DNA of 64,000 bases from UKL13-3 sp044353855 (GTDB lineage: Bacteria > Bacteroidota > Bacteroidia > UKL13-3), in contig JBILBF010000003.1 of assembly GCA_044353855.1 (NCBI GenBank), positions 186,001 through 250,000 of the forward strand, in the 5' to 3' direction. The position numbers and the translations under genes were made by a program. The notes beneath the pieces were generated by a model that saw only the letters and a program-made list of their open reading frames with translations, did not search any database and was not told where the DNA came from. This document shows, one piece after another, positions 1-7,699 of this stretch (position 1 is the stretch's first letter; each line of letters begins with the position of its first letter).

Positions 1-471
1 ACGTAAGCTTCTAATTTTTGCAGCAACTTGTCCGATTAACTGCTTGTCTGCACTCTCCAAAGTTATAATTGGATTTTTACCTTTCTCTTGTTCTGTTTTA
101 AGCTTAATTTCTTTGGGAATTTCAAAGTAAATATGATGCGAAAAACCTAACGTTAAATCAAGGATATTTCCTTCATTGGTGGCTTTGTAACCAACTCCGA
201 CTAGTTCTTGTTGAACTTTGTAGCCATCGGTTACTCCTGTAACCATATTATTGATTAAAGATCTATACAAACCATGCATTGCTTTATGGCGTTTTTGATC
301 AGTTGGGCGCTTTACTAAAATTTCGCTATTTTCAACTTCCACTTTAATATCAGCATCCACCGTTTGGTGTAATTCTCCTTTAGGTCCTTTAACAGTTACT
401 ATATTACCGTTTGATACTTTTAATTCAACTCCGGCAGGTAACTTAATTGGCGCTTTTCCTATACGTGACAT
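1..471 (-). CDS. rplF: 50S ribosomal protein L6 (uL6), C-terminus outside window
   Basis: Large-subunit protein that binds 23S rRNA near the sarcin-ricin loop and factor-binding site. 157 codons are visible from the ATG at 469-471, and the frame is still open at base 1, so roughly the last 20-25 residues are missing. The N-terminus MSRIGKAPI and the following VKGPKGEL segment are typical of L6. It follows rpsH after a 20-bp gap in the spc part of the ribosomal operon, as expected (S8-L6 order). Confidence 0.97.
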   Translation of the reverse strand, partial: MSRIGKAPIKLPAGVELKVSNGNIVTVKGPKGELHQTVDADIKVEVENSEILVKRPTDQKRHKAMHGLYRSLINNMVTGVTDGYKVQQELVGVGYKATNEGNILDLTLGFSHHIYFEIPKEIKLKTEQEKGKNPIITLESADKQLIGQVAAKIRSLR

Positions 472-491
472 ATATTTTTACCTCCTATTGA

Positions 492-890
492 TTAATAAAC
501 GTAACATAAAACTTCACCACCCACGTTTAATTTACGGGCTTCTTTGTCGGTCATTACACCTCTTGAAGTTGTTAAAATAGCAATACCTAAACCGTTAATA
601 ACACGTGGCATAGTAGTAACACCAGAATACCTACGTAATCCAGGTGTACTTACACGTTGTAAAGATTTGATTGCTGATGTTTTGGTAATAGGGTTGTATT
701 TCAACGCTATTTTGATTGATCCTTGATGATTGGCAACATCTTCAAACTTATAGTTTAAGATATAGCCCTTTTCAAAAAGGACTTTAGTAACCTCCTTCTT
801 CAAGTTTGAAGCTGGAATCTCTACAATGCGGTGGTTAGCCTTGATCGCATTGCGTAACCTTGTTAGGTAATCTGAAATCGGATCAGTCAT
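492..890 (-). CDS. rpsH: 30S ribosomal protein S8 (uS8)
   Basis: Primary 16S rRNA-binding protein of the small subunit (central domain), 132 aa. The frame is open 13 codons further upstream, but the family N-terminus MTDPISDYLTRLRNA begins at the ATG at 888-890, so that start is used. The C-terminal block with TSRGVMTDKEARKLNVGGE is the conserved S8 RNA-binding end. It sits between rpsN and rplF. Unlike its neighbours it is preceded by a 130-bp gap containing a strong hairpin (961-1013). In other bacteria S8 represses its own operon; whether that hairpin is involved is inference. Confidence 0.97.
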   Translation of the reverse strand: MTDPISDYLTRLRNAIKANHRIVEIPASNLKKEVTKVLFEKGYILNYKFEDVANHQGSIKIALKYNPITKTSAIKSLQRVSTPGLRRYSGVTTMPRVINGLGIAILTTSRGVMTDKEARKLNVGGEVLCYVY

Positions 891-960
891 ATTTGTTAAT
901 ATTACTCGTAAGTAGTTAGCCAAAGGCACTCTTGCTTACTGAGGATTGTTTATAATTATA

Positions 961-1013
961 AAAATTAAGGGGTGCGAATATATGTATATTCTCATCCCTT
1001 AACAATTTTTTTT
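961..1013 (-). terminator. Hairpin with T-tract between rpsN and rpsH (attenuator or processing site)
   Basis: On the transcribed (minus) strand TTAAGGGATGAGAATATA (985-1002) can pair with TATATTCGCACCCCTTAA (965-982): 16 of 18 positions match, the loop is very small, and a run of T follows. This looks like an intrinsic terminator, but it lies inside an otherwise tightly packed operon, so partial termination, mRNA 3'-end stabilisation or an S8 target are all possible. The + strand version also pairs well and is followed by eight T. Confidence 0.6.
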
Positions 1014-1020
1014 TATTTAA

Positions 1021-1290
1021 TTACCAACTTGCTTTGGTAACTCCTGGAATCTTACCCATCAAAGCTAGTTCGCGGAACTGATTACGGCATACACCGAATT
1101 CACGCATATAACCTTTTGGACGACCAGTAAGTTGGCAACGGTTTTTTAAACGAACAGGTGATGCGTTACGAGGTAGTTTTTGTAAACCTGCATAATCGCC
1201 AGCAGCTTTTAATGCTTCACGCTTCGTTTTGTAACGAGCAACAACTGCTTCTCTTTTTCTTTGACGTGCTTTAACTGATTCTTTAGCCAT
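1021..1290 (-). CDS. rpsN: 30S ribosomal protein S14 (uS14), zinc-independent form
   Basis: Small-subunit head protein, 89 aa. It begins MAKESVKARQRKREA and ends with the conserved GKIPGVTKASW. It is the long form without the paired CxxC zinc motifs; the Cys residues seen (NRCQLTGRP, VCRNQF) do not form the zinc ribbon. Its ATG overlaps the rplE stop by one base (TAATG), implying translational coupling. It is the last gene before the unusual gap leading to rpsH. Confidence 0.97.
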   Translation of the reverse strand: MAKESVKARQRKREAVVARYKTKREALKAAGDYAGLQKLPRNASPVRLKNRCQLTGRPKGYMREFGVCRNQFRELALMGKIPGVTKASW

Positions 1291-1841
1291 TATTTTTGAT
1301 TTTTAAACGGTAAACCAAATTCTTTAAGTAGAGATAAACACTCTTCATCGGTAACTGCTGTTGTCACAAAAGTGATGTCCATACCGTTGATTTTATTTAC
1401 TTTATCAATAACGATTTCGGGAAAAATGATTTGTTCTGTAACACCTAAAGTGTAGTTACCTCTTCCATCAAATCCTTTGTCATTCAATCCTGCGAAATCA
1501 CGCACACGTGGAAGTGAAATTGAAACTAAACGATCCAAAAACTCATACATCCTATCACCACGTAAAGTAACACGTGATCCAATTGGCAAATCTTCTCTTA
1601 ATTTAAAATTAGAAATGGCCTTTTTAGATTTTGTAGAAACTGCACGTTGTCCCGCAATAGTTGACATTTCTTCAACTGCTTGATCTACTAATTTTTTATC
1701 AGCCACAGCTGCACCTACACCTTGGTTTAGGCAAATCTTAGTTAACTTAGGAACTTGCATAACATTACCGTATGCAAATTTTTCTTTAAGTGCAGGAATT
1801 ACTTCCTTTAAATATTGTTCTTTTAATCTTGGAGTATACAT
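1290..1841 (-). CDS. rplE: 50S ribosomal protein L5 (uL5)
   Basis: Binds 5S rRNA and contacts P-site tRNA in the central protuberance; 183 aa. The frame can be extended four codons to a TTG at 1851-1853, but that would overlap rplX by 8 bp; the ATG at 1839-1841 gives the family N-terminus MYTPRLKEQY and is chosen. Core motifs such as PKLTKICLNQGVG and the TVTLRG-like SRVTLRGDRMYEFLDRL region are intact. It lies between rplX and rpsN in the conserved spc order. Confidence 0.97.
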   Translation of the reverse strand: MYTPRLKEQYLKEVIPALKEKFAYGNVMQVPKLTKICLNQGVGAAVADKKLVDQAVEEMSTIAGQRAVSTKSKKAISNFKLREDLPIGSRVTLRGDRMYEFLDRLVSISLPRVRDFAGLNDKGFDGRGNYTLGVTEQIIFPEIVIDKVNKINGMDITFVTTAVTDEECLSLLKEFGLPFKNQK

Positions 1842-1845
1842 ATCC

Positions 1846-2184
1846 TTAGTCAATTATTTCACCTGATTTTTTTGAAAAACGAACCAACTTACCTGCATCG
1901 TTCAACTTACGACCAATACGGCTAGGAGTTCCTGCTTTATCAACTAACATTAAGTTAGAAATATTAATCGTTGCTTCTTTTTTGATAATACCACCTTGTT
2001 GGTTTTGTGCACTTGGTTTGGTATGACGGCTAACGATATTAACGCCTTCTACGATGCAACGACCCTTGGTATTAAATACTTCAAGTACATGGCCTTTTTT
2101 GCCTTTATCATCGCCTGACATTACTTGCACCATATCTCCTTTTTTGATATGAAGCTTTGCTATTTTATTATATTTTCTTTCCAT
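1846..2184 (-). CDS. rplX: 50S ribosomal protein L24 (uL24)
   Basis: Assembly-initiating large-subunit protein with a KOW motif; 112 aa. The KOW segment is visible as IKKGDMVQVMSGDDKGKKG near residues 14-32. The ATG at 2182-2184 lies one base beyond the rplN stop. The N-terminus MERKYNKIAKLH is a little longer than in E. coli, as in other Bacteroidota. Confidence 0.97.
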   Translation of the reverse strand: MERKYNKIAKLHIKKGDMVQVMSGDDKGKKGHVLEVFNTKGRCIVEGVNIVSRHTKPSAQNQQGGIIKKEATINISNLMLVDKAGTPSRIGRKLNDAGKLVRFSKKSGEIID

Positions 2185-2185
2185 A

Positions 2186-2554
2186 TTATAGTACCTCCGG
2201 TGCTAATGATACGATTTTCATAAATTGTTTTTCTCTCAACTCACGAGCTACTGGGCCAAAAATACGTGTTGCTCTTGGTTCATCTTGTGCGTTTAACAAA
2301 ACACATGAGTTATCATCAAAACGTATGTAAGAACCATCTGCTCTTCTCACTTCTTTTCTGGTTCTCACCACTACAGCTTTTGAAACCGTACCTTTTTTAA
2401 CATTACCAGAAGGGATAGCAGACTTTACAGTTACTACTATTTTATCGCCAACAGACGCATAACGTCTTGCAGTACCACCCAATACTCTTATACAAAGCAC
2501 TTCTTTGGCACCGCTATTATCGGCTACTTTTAAACGACTTTCTTGTTGTATCAT
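2186..2554 (-). CDS. rplN: 50S ribosomal protein L14 (uL14)
   Basis: Highly conserved large-subunit protein at the intersubunit bridge; 122 aa. It begins MIQQESRLKVADNSGAKE, which is diagnostic, and ends REKQFMKIVSLAPEVL. It begins directly after rpsQ (1-bp gap) and precedes rplX. Confidence 0.98.
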   Translation of the reverse strand: MIQQESRLKVADNSGAKEVLCIRVLGGTARRYASVGDKIVVTVKSAIPSGNVKKGTVSKAVVVRTRKEVRRADGSYIRFDDNSCVLLNAQDEPRATRIFGPVARELREKQFMKIVSLAPEVL

Positions 2555-2555
2555 C

Positions 2556-2825
2556 TTATTTAGCTTTTTCGATAATTTCTACTAATCTCCATCTTTTGTC
2601 TTTGCTCAAAGGACGTGTTTCCATTACTTTAACAACATCATTGATGGAACATTCATTTTTCTCATCATGAGCTTTAAATTTGGAAGTCATCTTAATGAAC
2701 TTACCATACTTCGGGTGCATCACCTTACGCTCAACACTTACTACGATGGTTTTTTCCATCTTGTTACTAAGCACCTTACCGATGATTACCTTACGCGAAT
2801 TTCTGGTTTCTACTGTGTTTTCCAT
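2556..2825 (-). CDS. rpsQ: 30S ribosomal protein S17 (uS17)
   Basis: 16S rRNA-binding small-subunit protein, 89 aa from the ATG at 2823-2825. An upstream in-frame ATG (2844-2846) would overlap rpmC; the chosen start lies 10 bp after the rpmC stop and gives MENTVETRNSRKVIIGKV, followed by the S17 signature KTIVVSVERKVMHPKYGK. Confidence 0.95.
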   Translation of the reverse strand: MENTVETRNSRKVIIGKVLSNKMEKTIVVSVERKVMHPKYGKFIKMTSKFKAHDEKNECSINDVVKVMETRPLSKDKRWRLVEIIEKAK

Positions 2826-2835
2826 GTTACTAATA

Positions 2836-3036
2836 TTATTGAGCATTGGCTAATACTCGTCTTTTTTGCTCAGTAAGCAAACGAGCTACTAATTTCTTGC
2901 CCTCTTTGATTTTAGCCGGGCTATCAATAGGAGTTACCGCATGGCTAAATTTAATTTTAGCTACTTGTGCTTTTTCTTCTCTAATTCTAGCGGCAAGTTC
3001 CTTATCTGCTAATTCTTTAATTTCTGCAATTTTCAT
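2836..3036 (-). CDS. rpmC: 50S ribosomal protein L29 (uL29)
   Basis: Short helical-hairpin protein near the peptide exit tunnel; 66 aa. The frame extends 21 codons upstream into rplP, but the family start MKIAEIKELADKEL at 3034-3036 is chosen; its ATG sits one base past the rplP stop. The conserved C-terminal VARLLTEQKRR is present. Confidence 0.95.
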   Translation of the reverse strand: MKIAEIKELADKELAARIREEKAQVAKIKFSHAVTPIDSPAKIKEGKKLVARLLTEQKRRVLANAQ

Positions 3037-3037
3037 G

Positions 3038-3457
3038 TTATTCTGAATAATCGTTTTTAACAATAAACTTAGTAACGACTGGCAATTTTTGAGAAGCAAG
3101 TCTCATTGCTTCTTTTGCTACTGCCATTGGTACTCCGTCAGCTTCAAAAATAATGGTGCCTGGCTTACAAACAGCTACCCAATATTCGGGAGCTCCTTTA
3201 CCTTTACCCATACGTACTTCAGCTGGTTTTTTTGTCATTGGCTTATCAGGAAATACTCTGATCCATACTTGCCCCTCACGCTTCATGAAACGGTTAAGAG
3301 CTACACGAGCAGCTTCTAACTGTTTTCCGGTGAGGAAGCTTACTTCGGTTGATTTTAAACCGAACGATCCGTACGCAATCTCGGCTCCACGTGTAGCGTT
3401 TCCGCGCACACGGCCCTTTTGCATTTTCCTATATTTGGTTCTTTTTGGCTGTAACAT
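3038..3457 (-). CDS. rplP: 50S ribosomal protein L16 (uL16)
   Basis: Protein near the A-site tRNA elbow, 139 aa. It begins MLQPKRTKYRKMQKGR, and the motifs RVFPDKPMTKKPAEVRMGKG and PGTIIFEADG identify L16. It follows rpsC after a 31-bp gap and is immediately followed by rpmC. Confidence 0.98.
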   Translation of the reverse strand: MLQPKRTKYRKMQKGRVRGNATRGAEIAYGSFGLKSTEVSFLTGKQLEAARVALNRFMKREGQVWIRVFPDKPMTKKPAEVRMGKGKGAPEYWVAVCKPGTIIFEADGVPMAVAKEAMRLASQKLPVVTKFIVKNDYSE

Positions 3458-3488
3458 TGTCTTACAGTATTATACTTAAGTGTGTAAA

Positions 3489-4313
3489 TTATTTTTTTCT
3501 TCTATCAGCACCTCCAGTGTTTCCACCTTTGCGCTCCCCACCATTCGAATTTCCTCCTCTACGATCATTTCCACCACGTGAAGGTCTATCAGGTCTATCA
3601 CCTCTTCTTTCGTTTCCTACTCCTGGTCTACGCTCGCCACCTTTGTTTTCGGATGCACTTAGTCCTACGTTTGGTGATAAATCACGTTTACCGTATACTT
3701 CGCCTTTGCAAATCCAAACTTTGATACCAATTTTACCATAAACTGTTAACGCTTCAGCAATAGTATAGTCAATATCAGCACGTAATGTATGCAATGGTGT
3801 ACGTCCTTCTTTAAAGCTTTCGGTACGTGCCATTTCAGCACCACCTAAACGACCAGCAACTTGAACTTTAATTCCTTCAGCACCCATTCTCATGGTTGAA
3901 GCGATTGCCATTTTAACTGCACGTTTAAAAGAAACACGAGCTTGTAATTGGTTAGCTATATTTTCACCTACAAGAGCAGCGTCTAATTCAGGACGTTTAA
4001 TTTCAAAAATATTGATTTGAACATCTTTCTTAGTTAGCTTTTTAATTTCTTCTTTAATCTTATCAACTTCTGAACCAGCTTTACCAATTACGATACCTGG
4101 ACGAGATGTATGAATTGTGATAATTACACGTTTGATTGTACGTTCGATGATGATACGTGCAACACCTCCTTTGGAAATACGAGCGCGTAAATATTTTCTT
4201 ATTTTCTCATCTTCTATAAGTTTCTCAGCTGTGTTTTTTCCACCGTACCAGTTAGATTCCCAACCGCGAACGATACCAAGTCTTATTCCTATCGGGTTTA
4301 CTTTTTGTCCCAT
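3489..4313 (-). CDS. rpsC: 30S ribosomal protein S3 (uS3) with Gly/Arg-rich tail
   Basis: Small-subunit head protein at the mRNA entry tunnel with helicase-supporting RNA contacts; 274 aa. The KH domain core (SRPGIVIGKAGSEVDKIKEE, residues about 70-89) and the C-terminal domain (GRLGGAEMARTE) are normal. Residues about 212-274 form an extra tail rich in Gly, Arg, Asp and Asn with repeated RGG/RGD/ERR motifs, longer than the short tails of many S3 proteins and probably disordered RNA-binding sequence. It lies between rplV and rplP. Confidence 0.98.
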   Translation of the reverse strand: MGQKVNPIGIRLGIVRGWESNWYGGKNTAEKLIEDEKIRKYLRARISKGGVARIIIERTIKRVIITIHTSRPGIVIGKAGSEVDKIKEEIKKLTKKDVQINIFEIKRPELDAALVGENIANQLQARVSFKRAVKMAIASTMRMGAEGIKVQVAGRLGGAEMARTESFKEGRTPLHTLRADIDYTIAEALTVYGKIGIKVWICKGEVYGKRDLSPNVGLSASENKGGERRPGVGNERRGDRPDRPSRGGNDRRGGNSNGGERKGGNTGGADRRKK

Positions 4314-4326
4314 TGTATTTACTTTT

Positions 4327-4713
4327 TTATGCTTCGGTTGTTGTTTCTACTACTTGAGTTGCAGTTGCAACTTTGCTATCTACTATTAATGTAACGTGGT
4401 TAGAACGTTTTCTAATTCTATGTGCACGTCCTTGAGGAGCAGGTCTAACGCGTTTAAGCATTGCACCACTATCAACAAAAACAGTTTTAATGAATAATTC
4501 GGATTCTTCAACACGAGCACCATCATTTTTTTGACCCCAATTAGCCATTGCAGAAAGTAATAACTTTTCTACACGAGGAGCACTTTCTTTTTGGTTATTA
4601 AAACGCAAAATATGCAATGCTTCTTCTACTTTTTTACCTCTAATGAGGTCAACAATCAATCTCATTTTGCGAGGAGATGTTGGACAATTATTTAATCTTG
4701 CTACTGCTTCCAT
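4327..4713 (-). CDS. rplV: 50S ribosomal protein L22 (uL22)
   Basis: Large-subunit protein whose beta-hairpin lines the exit tunnel and contributes to macrolide response; 128 aa. Seen are NCPTSPRKMRLIVDLIRGK near the N-terminus and the hairpin-tip region MLKRVRPAPQGRAHRIRKR. Two bases separate it from rpsS. Confidence 0.97.
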   Translation of the reverse strand: MEAVARLNNCPTSPRKMRLIVDLIRGKKVEEALHILRFNNQKESAPRVEKLLLSAMANWGQKNDGARVEESELFIKTVFVDSGAMLKRVRPAPQGRAHRIRKRSNHVTLIVDSKVATATQVVETTTEA

Positions 4714-4715
4714 TG

Positions 4716-4982
4716 TTAGTCTTTTTTAACAGGGTGAGTTTTGAATGTACGAGTAGGAGCAAATTCACCGAATTTATGACCTACCATGTTTTCAGTTACA
4801 TAAACAGGTATAAATTTATTTCCGTTGTGAACTGCAAACGTATGTCCAACAAAATCAGGAGCGATCATTGATCTTCTTGACCATGTTTTGATGACAGTTT
4901 TTTTCTTTGACTCAGTCATTGCGGTAACTTTTTTCTCAAGTTTTGCCTCAATGTAAGGTCCTTTTTTTAGAGAGCGTGCCAT
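4716..4982 (-). CDS. rpsS: 30S ribosomal protein S19 (uS19)
   Basis: Small-subunit head protein that interacts with S13 and the A-site finger; 88 aa. It begins MARSLKKGPYIEAKL, and the signature FVGHTFAVHNGNKFIPVYV is intact. It is placed three bases after rplB. Confidence 0.98.
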   Translation of the reverse strand: MARSLKKGPYIEAKLEKKVTAMTESKKKTVIKTWSRRSMIAPDFVGHTFAVHNGNKFIPVYVTENMVGHKFGEFAPTRTFKTHPVKKD

Positions 4983-4985
4983 ATC

Positions 4986-5810
4986 TTATTTCTTTCTCTT
5001 TTCAATGATGAATCTATTCGAATATTTCTTAGGTGTACGTGTTTTGTATCCTTTTGATTTGATACCATTACGTGAACGTGGATGACCTCCTGAAGCTCTA
5101 CCTTCACCACCACCCATTGGGTGATCTACAGGATTCATCGCTACCGGACGTGTACGCGGTCTGCGACCTCTCCAACGGTTTGCACCTGCTTTACCCATAC
5201 GCTCTTGGTTGTGATCAGGATTTGATACAGAACCAATCGTTGCTGAGCAAGCTGTTAAAATCATACGTGTTTCTCCAGAAGCTAATTTTACTACAGCATA
5301 TTTACCATCACGGTTTAATAACTGTGCAAATGAACCTGCTGAGCGAACCAACTTACCTCCACAACCAGGCAATAATTCGATGTTGTGAATAACAGTACCC
5401 AATGGAATTTCCGAAAGTGGTAAAGTATTCCCAATATCTGGTGAGGAACCTGGACCACTTACAACAGTAGTACCAGCTTTCAAGCCATGTGGAGCAACAA
5501 TATATCTTTTTTCGCCATCAACATAATGCAACAAAGCAATACGTGCGCTACGATTTGGATCATATTCAATTGAGTGTACAATTGCAGGTATTGATTTTTT
5601 CTCACGAATAAAATCAATGATACGGTACATTTGTTTGTGCCCACCACCCATGTATCTCATGGTCATTTTACCGCTGTCGTTACGACCACCAGATCTTGTT
5701 TTAGCTACAAGTAAAGACTTTTCTGGAGTAGATTTTGTAATCTCCTCAAAAGTATTTACGGCTTTAAATCTAGTTCCGGCTGTTACGGGTTTAAATTTTC
5801 TAATTCCCAT
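4986..5810 (-). CDS. rplB: 50S ribosomal protein L2 (uL2)
   Basis: Core large-subunit protein needed for peptidyl-transferase centre assembly; 274 aa, normal length. The C-terminal motif NPVDHPMGGGEGRASGGHP contains the conserved His that contacts the peptidyl-transferase region. It begins MGIRKFKPVTAGTRFK as in other Bacteroidota. Eight bases follow rplW. Confidence 0.98.
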   Translation of the reverse strand: MGIRKFKPVTAGTRFKAVNTFEEITKSTPEKSLLVAKTRSGGRNDSGKMTMRYMGGGHKQMYRIIDFIREKKSIPAIVHSIEYDPNRSARIALLHYVDGEKRYIVAPHGLKAGTTVVSGPGSSPDIGNTLPLSEIPLGTVIHNIELLPGCGGKLVRSAGSFAQLLNRDGKYAVVKLASGETRMILTACSATIGSVSNPDHNQERMGKAGANRWRGRRPRTRPVAMNPVDHPMGGGEGRASGGHPRSRNGIKSKGYKTRTPKKYSNRFIIEKRKK

Positions 5811-5818
5811 TTTGCTTA

Positions 5819-6109
5819 TTATATGTTTTGGAAGAAATCAATTACTTGACCCTCTTTCAATGTAACAATTGCTTTTTTAAATGAAGGTTTTCTTCCTGAG
5901 AATAACCCTTTTTTAGTCATGCGAGATTTTGTTTTACCTGCATAGCGCATCGTGCTAATTCCGGTAACATCAACTGAATATAAAGTCTCGATGGCTTTTA
6001 TAATTTGAGGTTTGCTTGCCAACTTGTCAACTAAGAAACCGAATTGACCTAACTTCTCGCTATGAGCCGTTGACTTTTCAGTAATTAAAGGCTTTTTAAG
6101 TATGCTCAT
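5819..6109 (-). CDS. rplW: 50S ribosomal protein L23 (uL23)
   Basis: Exit-tunnel protein that docks trigger factor and SRP; 96 aa. It begins MSILKKPLITEKS, and VDKLASKPQIIKAIETLYSV is the family core. Its ATG overlaps the rplD stop by one base (TAATG), which suggests coupled translation. Confidence 0.97.
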   Translation of the reverse strand: MSILKKPLITEKSTAHSEKLGQFGFLVDKLASKPQIIKAIETLYSVDVTGISTMRYAGKTKSRMTKKGLFSGRKPSFKKAIVTLKEGQVIDFFQNI

Positions 6110-6744
6110 TATTTTTCTGAATTTAAAATTTCCTCAATAACCGAAACCGAAGTATCAACTAAAATAAGTTTACTGGCTGCTAAAATCTCATATGTATTGA
6201 GGTCTCTTGCTGTCATTACTTTTGCTTTAGGTAAGTTTCTGCTCGATCTATAAATATTATCGTTATAATCAGGTATAACCAATAAGGTTTTTTCTGAGTT
6301 TAACTTTAAACTATTCAAGATTGTTAAATATTGAGTGGTTTTAGGACCATCAAAATTAAAGCTTTCAAGGATAGTAATATTGTTTTCTTTAGCTTTATAA
6401 GTCAATGCTGATTTACGTGCTAATTGTTTTAATTTTTTGTTGAGTTTGAAGCTGTAATCGCGAGGACGTGGCCCGTGTATACGTGCACCACCAACTCTAG
6501 TACCACTTTTTACACTTCCTTTACGGGATCCACCAGTACCTTTTTGTTTATGCAATTTTTTAGTTGAACCACTTAGTTCGCTTTTGTCTTTTGACTTGTG
6601 CGTACCTGTACGTTGGTTAGCTAAATATTGCTTTACATCAAGATAGATAGCGTGATCGTTTGGTTGTACACCAAATACGTTCTCAGAAAGCTTTACTTTT
6701 TTACCGGTTTCTGTTCCAGTTGTATTTAATACTGCTAATTCCAT
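6109..6744 (-). CDS. rplD: 50S ribosomal protein L4 (uL4)
   Basis: Large-subunit protein whose loop reaches the exit tunnel; 211 aa. The frame can start at a GTG (6745-6747), but the adjacent ATG at 6742-6744 (MELAVLNTTGTETG) is the likely start. The loop region KQKGTGGSRKGSVKSGTRVG and the GPRPRDYSFKLNKK block are diagnostic. In enterobacteria L4 autoregulates the S10 operon; nothing here proves that. Confidence 0.97.
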   Translation of the reverse strand: MELAVLNTTGTETGKKVKLSENVFGVQPNDHAIYLDVKQYLANQRTGTHKSKDKSELSGSTKKLHKQKGTGGSRKGSVKSGTRVGGARIHGPRPRDYSFKLNKKLKQLARKSALTYKAKENNITILESFNFDGPKTTQYLTILNSLKLNSEKTLLVIPDYNDNIYRSSRNLPKAKVMTARDLNTYEILAASKLILVDTSVSVIEEILNSEK

Positions 6745-6746
6745 CA

Positions 6747-7364
6747 CTATTTCTCTATTAATAAAAATGAACCTTTATGACCAGGAACACTTCCCTTTAC
6801 CACTAATAAGTTTTGGTCTTTAAAAACTTTAAGGATTTCAAGGTTAGTTTTCTTCACTCTTACGCCACCCATACGACCAGCCATGCGCATTCCTTTGAAT
6901 ACACGTGAAGGATCTGATGAAGCACCTAATGAACCTGGAGCTCTCAAACGGTTATGCTGACCGTGAGTTTGCATACCAACCCCACTAAATCCATGACGTT
7001 TAACAACACCTTGAAAACCTTTTCCTTTAGAAGTACCAACCACATCAATAAATTCTCCTACTTCAAATGAATTAACTTCAATGGTTTGACCTAAAGCAAG
7101 TTCAGTTTCAAATCCTTTGAATTCAGCTAATTTTGACTTAGGAGTGGTGTTAGCCTTCGTGAAAATACCTTTTTGCGCAGCGGGAGTATTTTTTTCCTTT
7201 TTATCTCCATACGCAAGCTGAACAGCTTGGTAACCATCTTTTTCGATGGTTTTTACCTGTGTTACTACACACGGGCCCGCCTCGATAACTGTGCAAGGAA
7301 TTTGTTTCCCTGTACTATCGAATACGCTGGTCATGCCTACTTTTCTACCTATTATTCCTGACAT
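6747..7364 (-). CDS. rplC: 50S ribosomal protein L3 (uL3)
   Basis: Early-assembly large-subunit protein near the peptidyl-transferase centre; 205 aa. It begins MSGIIGRKVGMTSVF and carries the W-loop region GVGMQTHGQHNRLRAPGSLG with the Gln of the usual methylation site. It follows rpsJ after 22 bp and its TAG stop lies next to the rplD start. Confidence 0.98.
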   Translation of the reverse strand: MSGIIGRKVGMTSVFDSTGKQIPCTVIEAGPCVVTQVKTIEKDGYQAVQLAYGDKKEKNTPAAQKGIFTKANTTPKSKLAEFKGFETELALGQTIEVNSFEVGEFIDVVGTSKGKGFQGVVKRHGFSGVGMQTHGQHNRLRAPGSLGASSDPSRVFKGMRMAGRMGGVRVKKTNLEILKVFKDQNLLVVKGSVPGHKGSFLLIEK

Positions 7365-7386
7365 AATATCTTAATCTCTTTATCAG

Positions 7387-7695
7387 TTAAACTTTGATTT
7401 CAACATCTACTCCGCTTGGCAAATCCAATTTCATTAATGCATCTACAGTTTTAGCGGTTGAACTGTATATATCCAATACTCTTTTGTAAGAGCATAATTG
7501 GAATTGCTCTCTTGCTTTCTTGTTCACGTGAGGTGAGCGTAAAACAGTGTAAATTCTTTTGTGGGTAGGTAATGGAATGGGTCCACTTACTACTGCACCT
7601 GTAGACTTTACTGTTTTTACAATCTTTTCTGCTGATTTATCAACAAGATTGTAGTCGAAAGACTTTAGTTTGATTCTTATTTTTTGATTCACCAT
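7387..7695 (-). CDS. rpsJ: 30S ribosomal protein S10 (uS10)
   Basis: Small-subunit head protein and NusE antitermination partner; 102 aa. It begins MVNQKIRIKLKSFDYN, and PLPTHKRIYTVLRSPHVNKK is the family signature. It starts only 4 bp after the fusA stop, so the str and S10 operons are joined here with no separate promoter visible. Confidence 0.98.
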   Translation of the reverse strand: MVNQKIRIKLKSFDYNLVDKSAEKIVKTVKSTGAVVSGPIPLPTHKRIYTVLRSPHVNKKAREQFQLCSYKRVLDIYSSTAKTVDALMKLDLPSGVDVEIKV

Positions 7696-7699
7696 TATG

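Noticed and set aside
3153..3741. Plus-strand open frames opposite rplP and rpsC
   Set aside because: Both are shadows of conserved ribosomal genes; the Pro/Phe-rich translation mirrors Gly/Arg/Lys-rich codons of the S3 tail.
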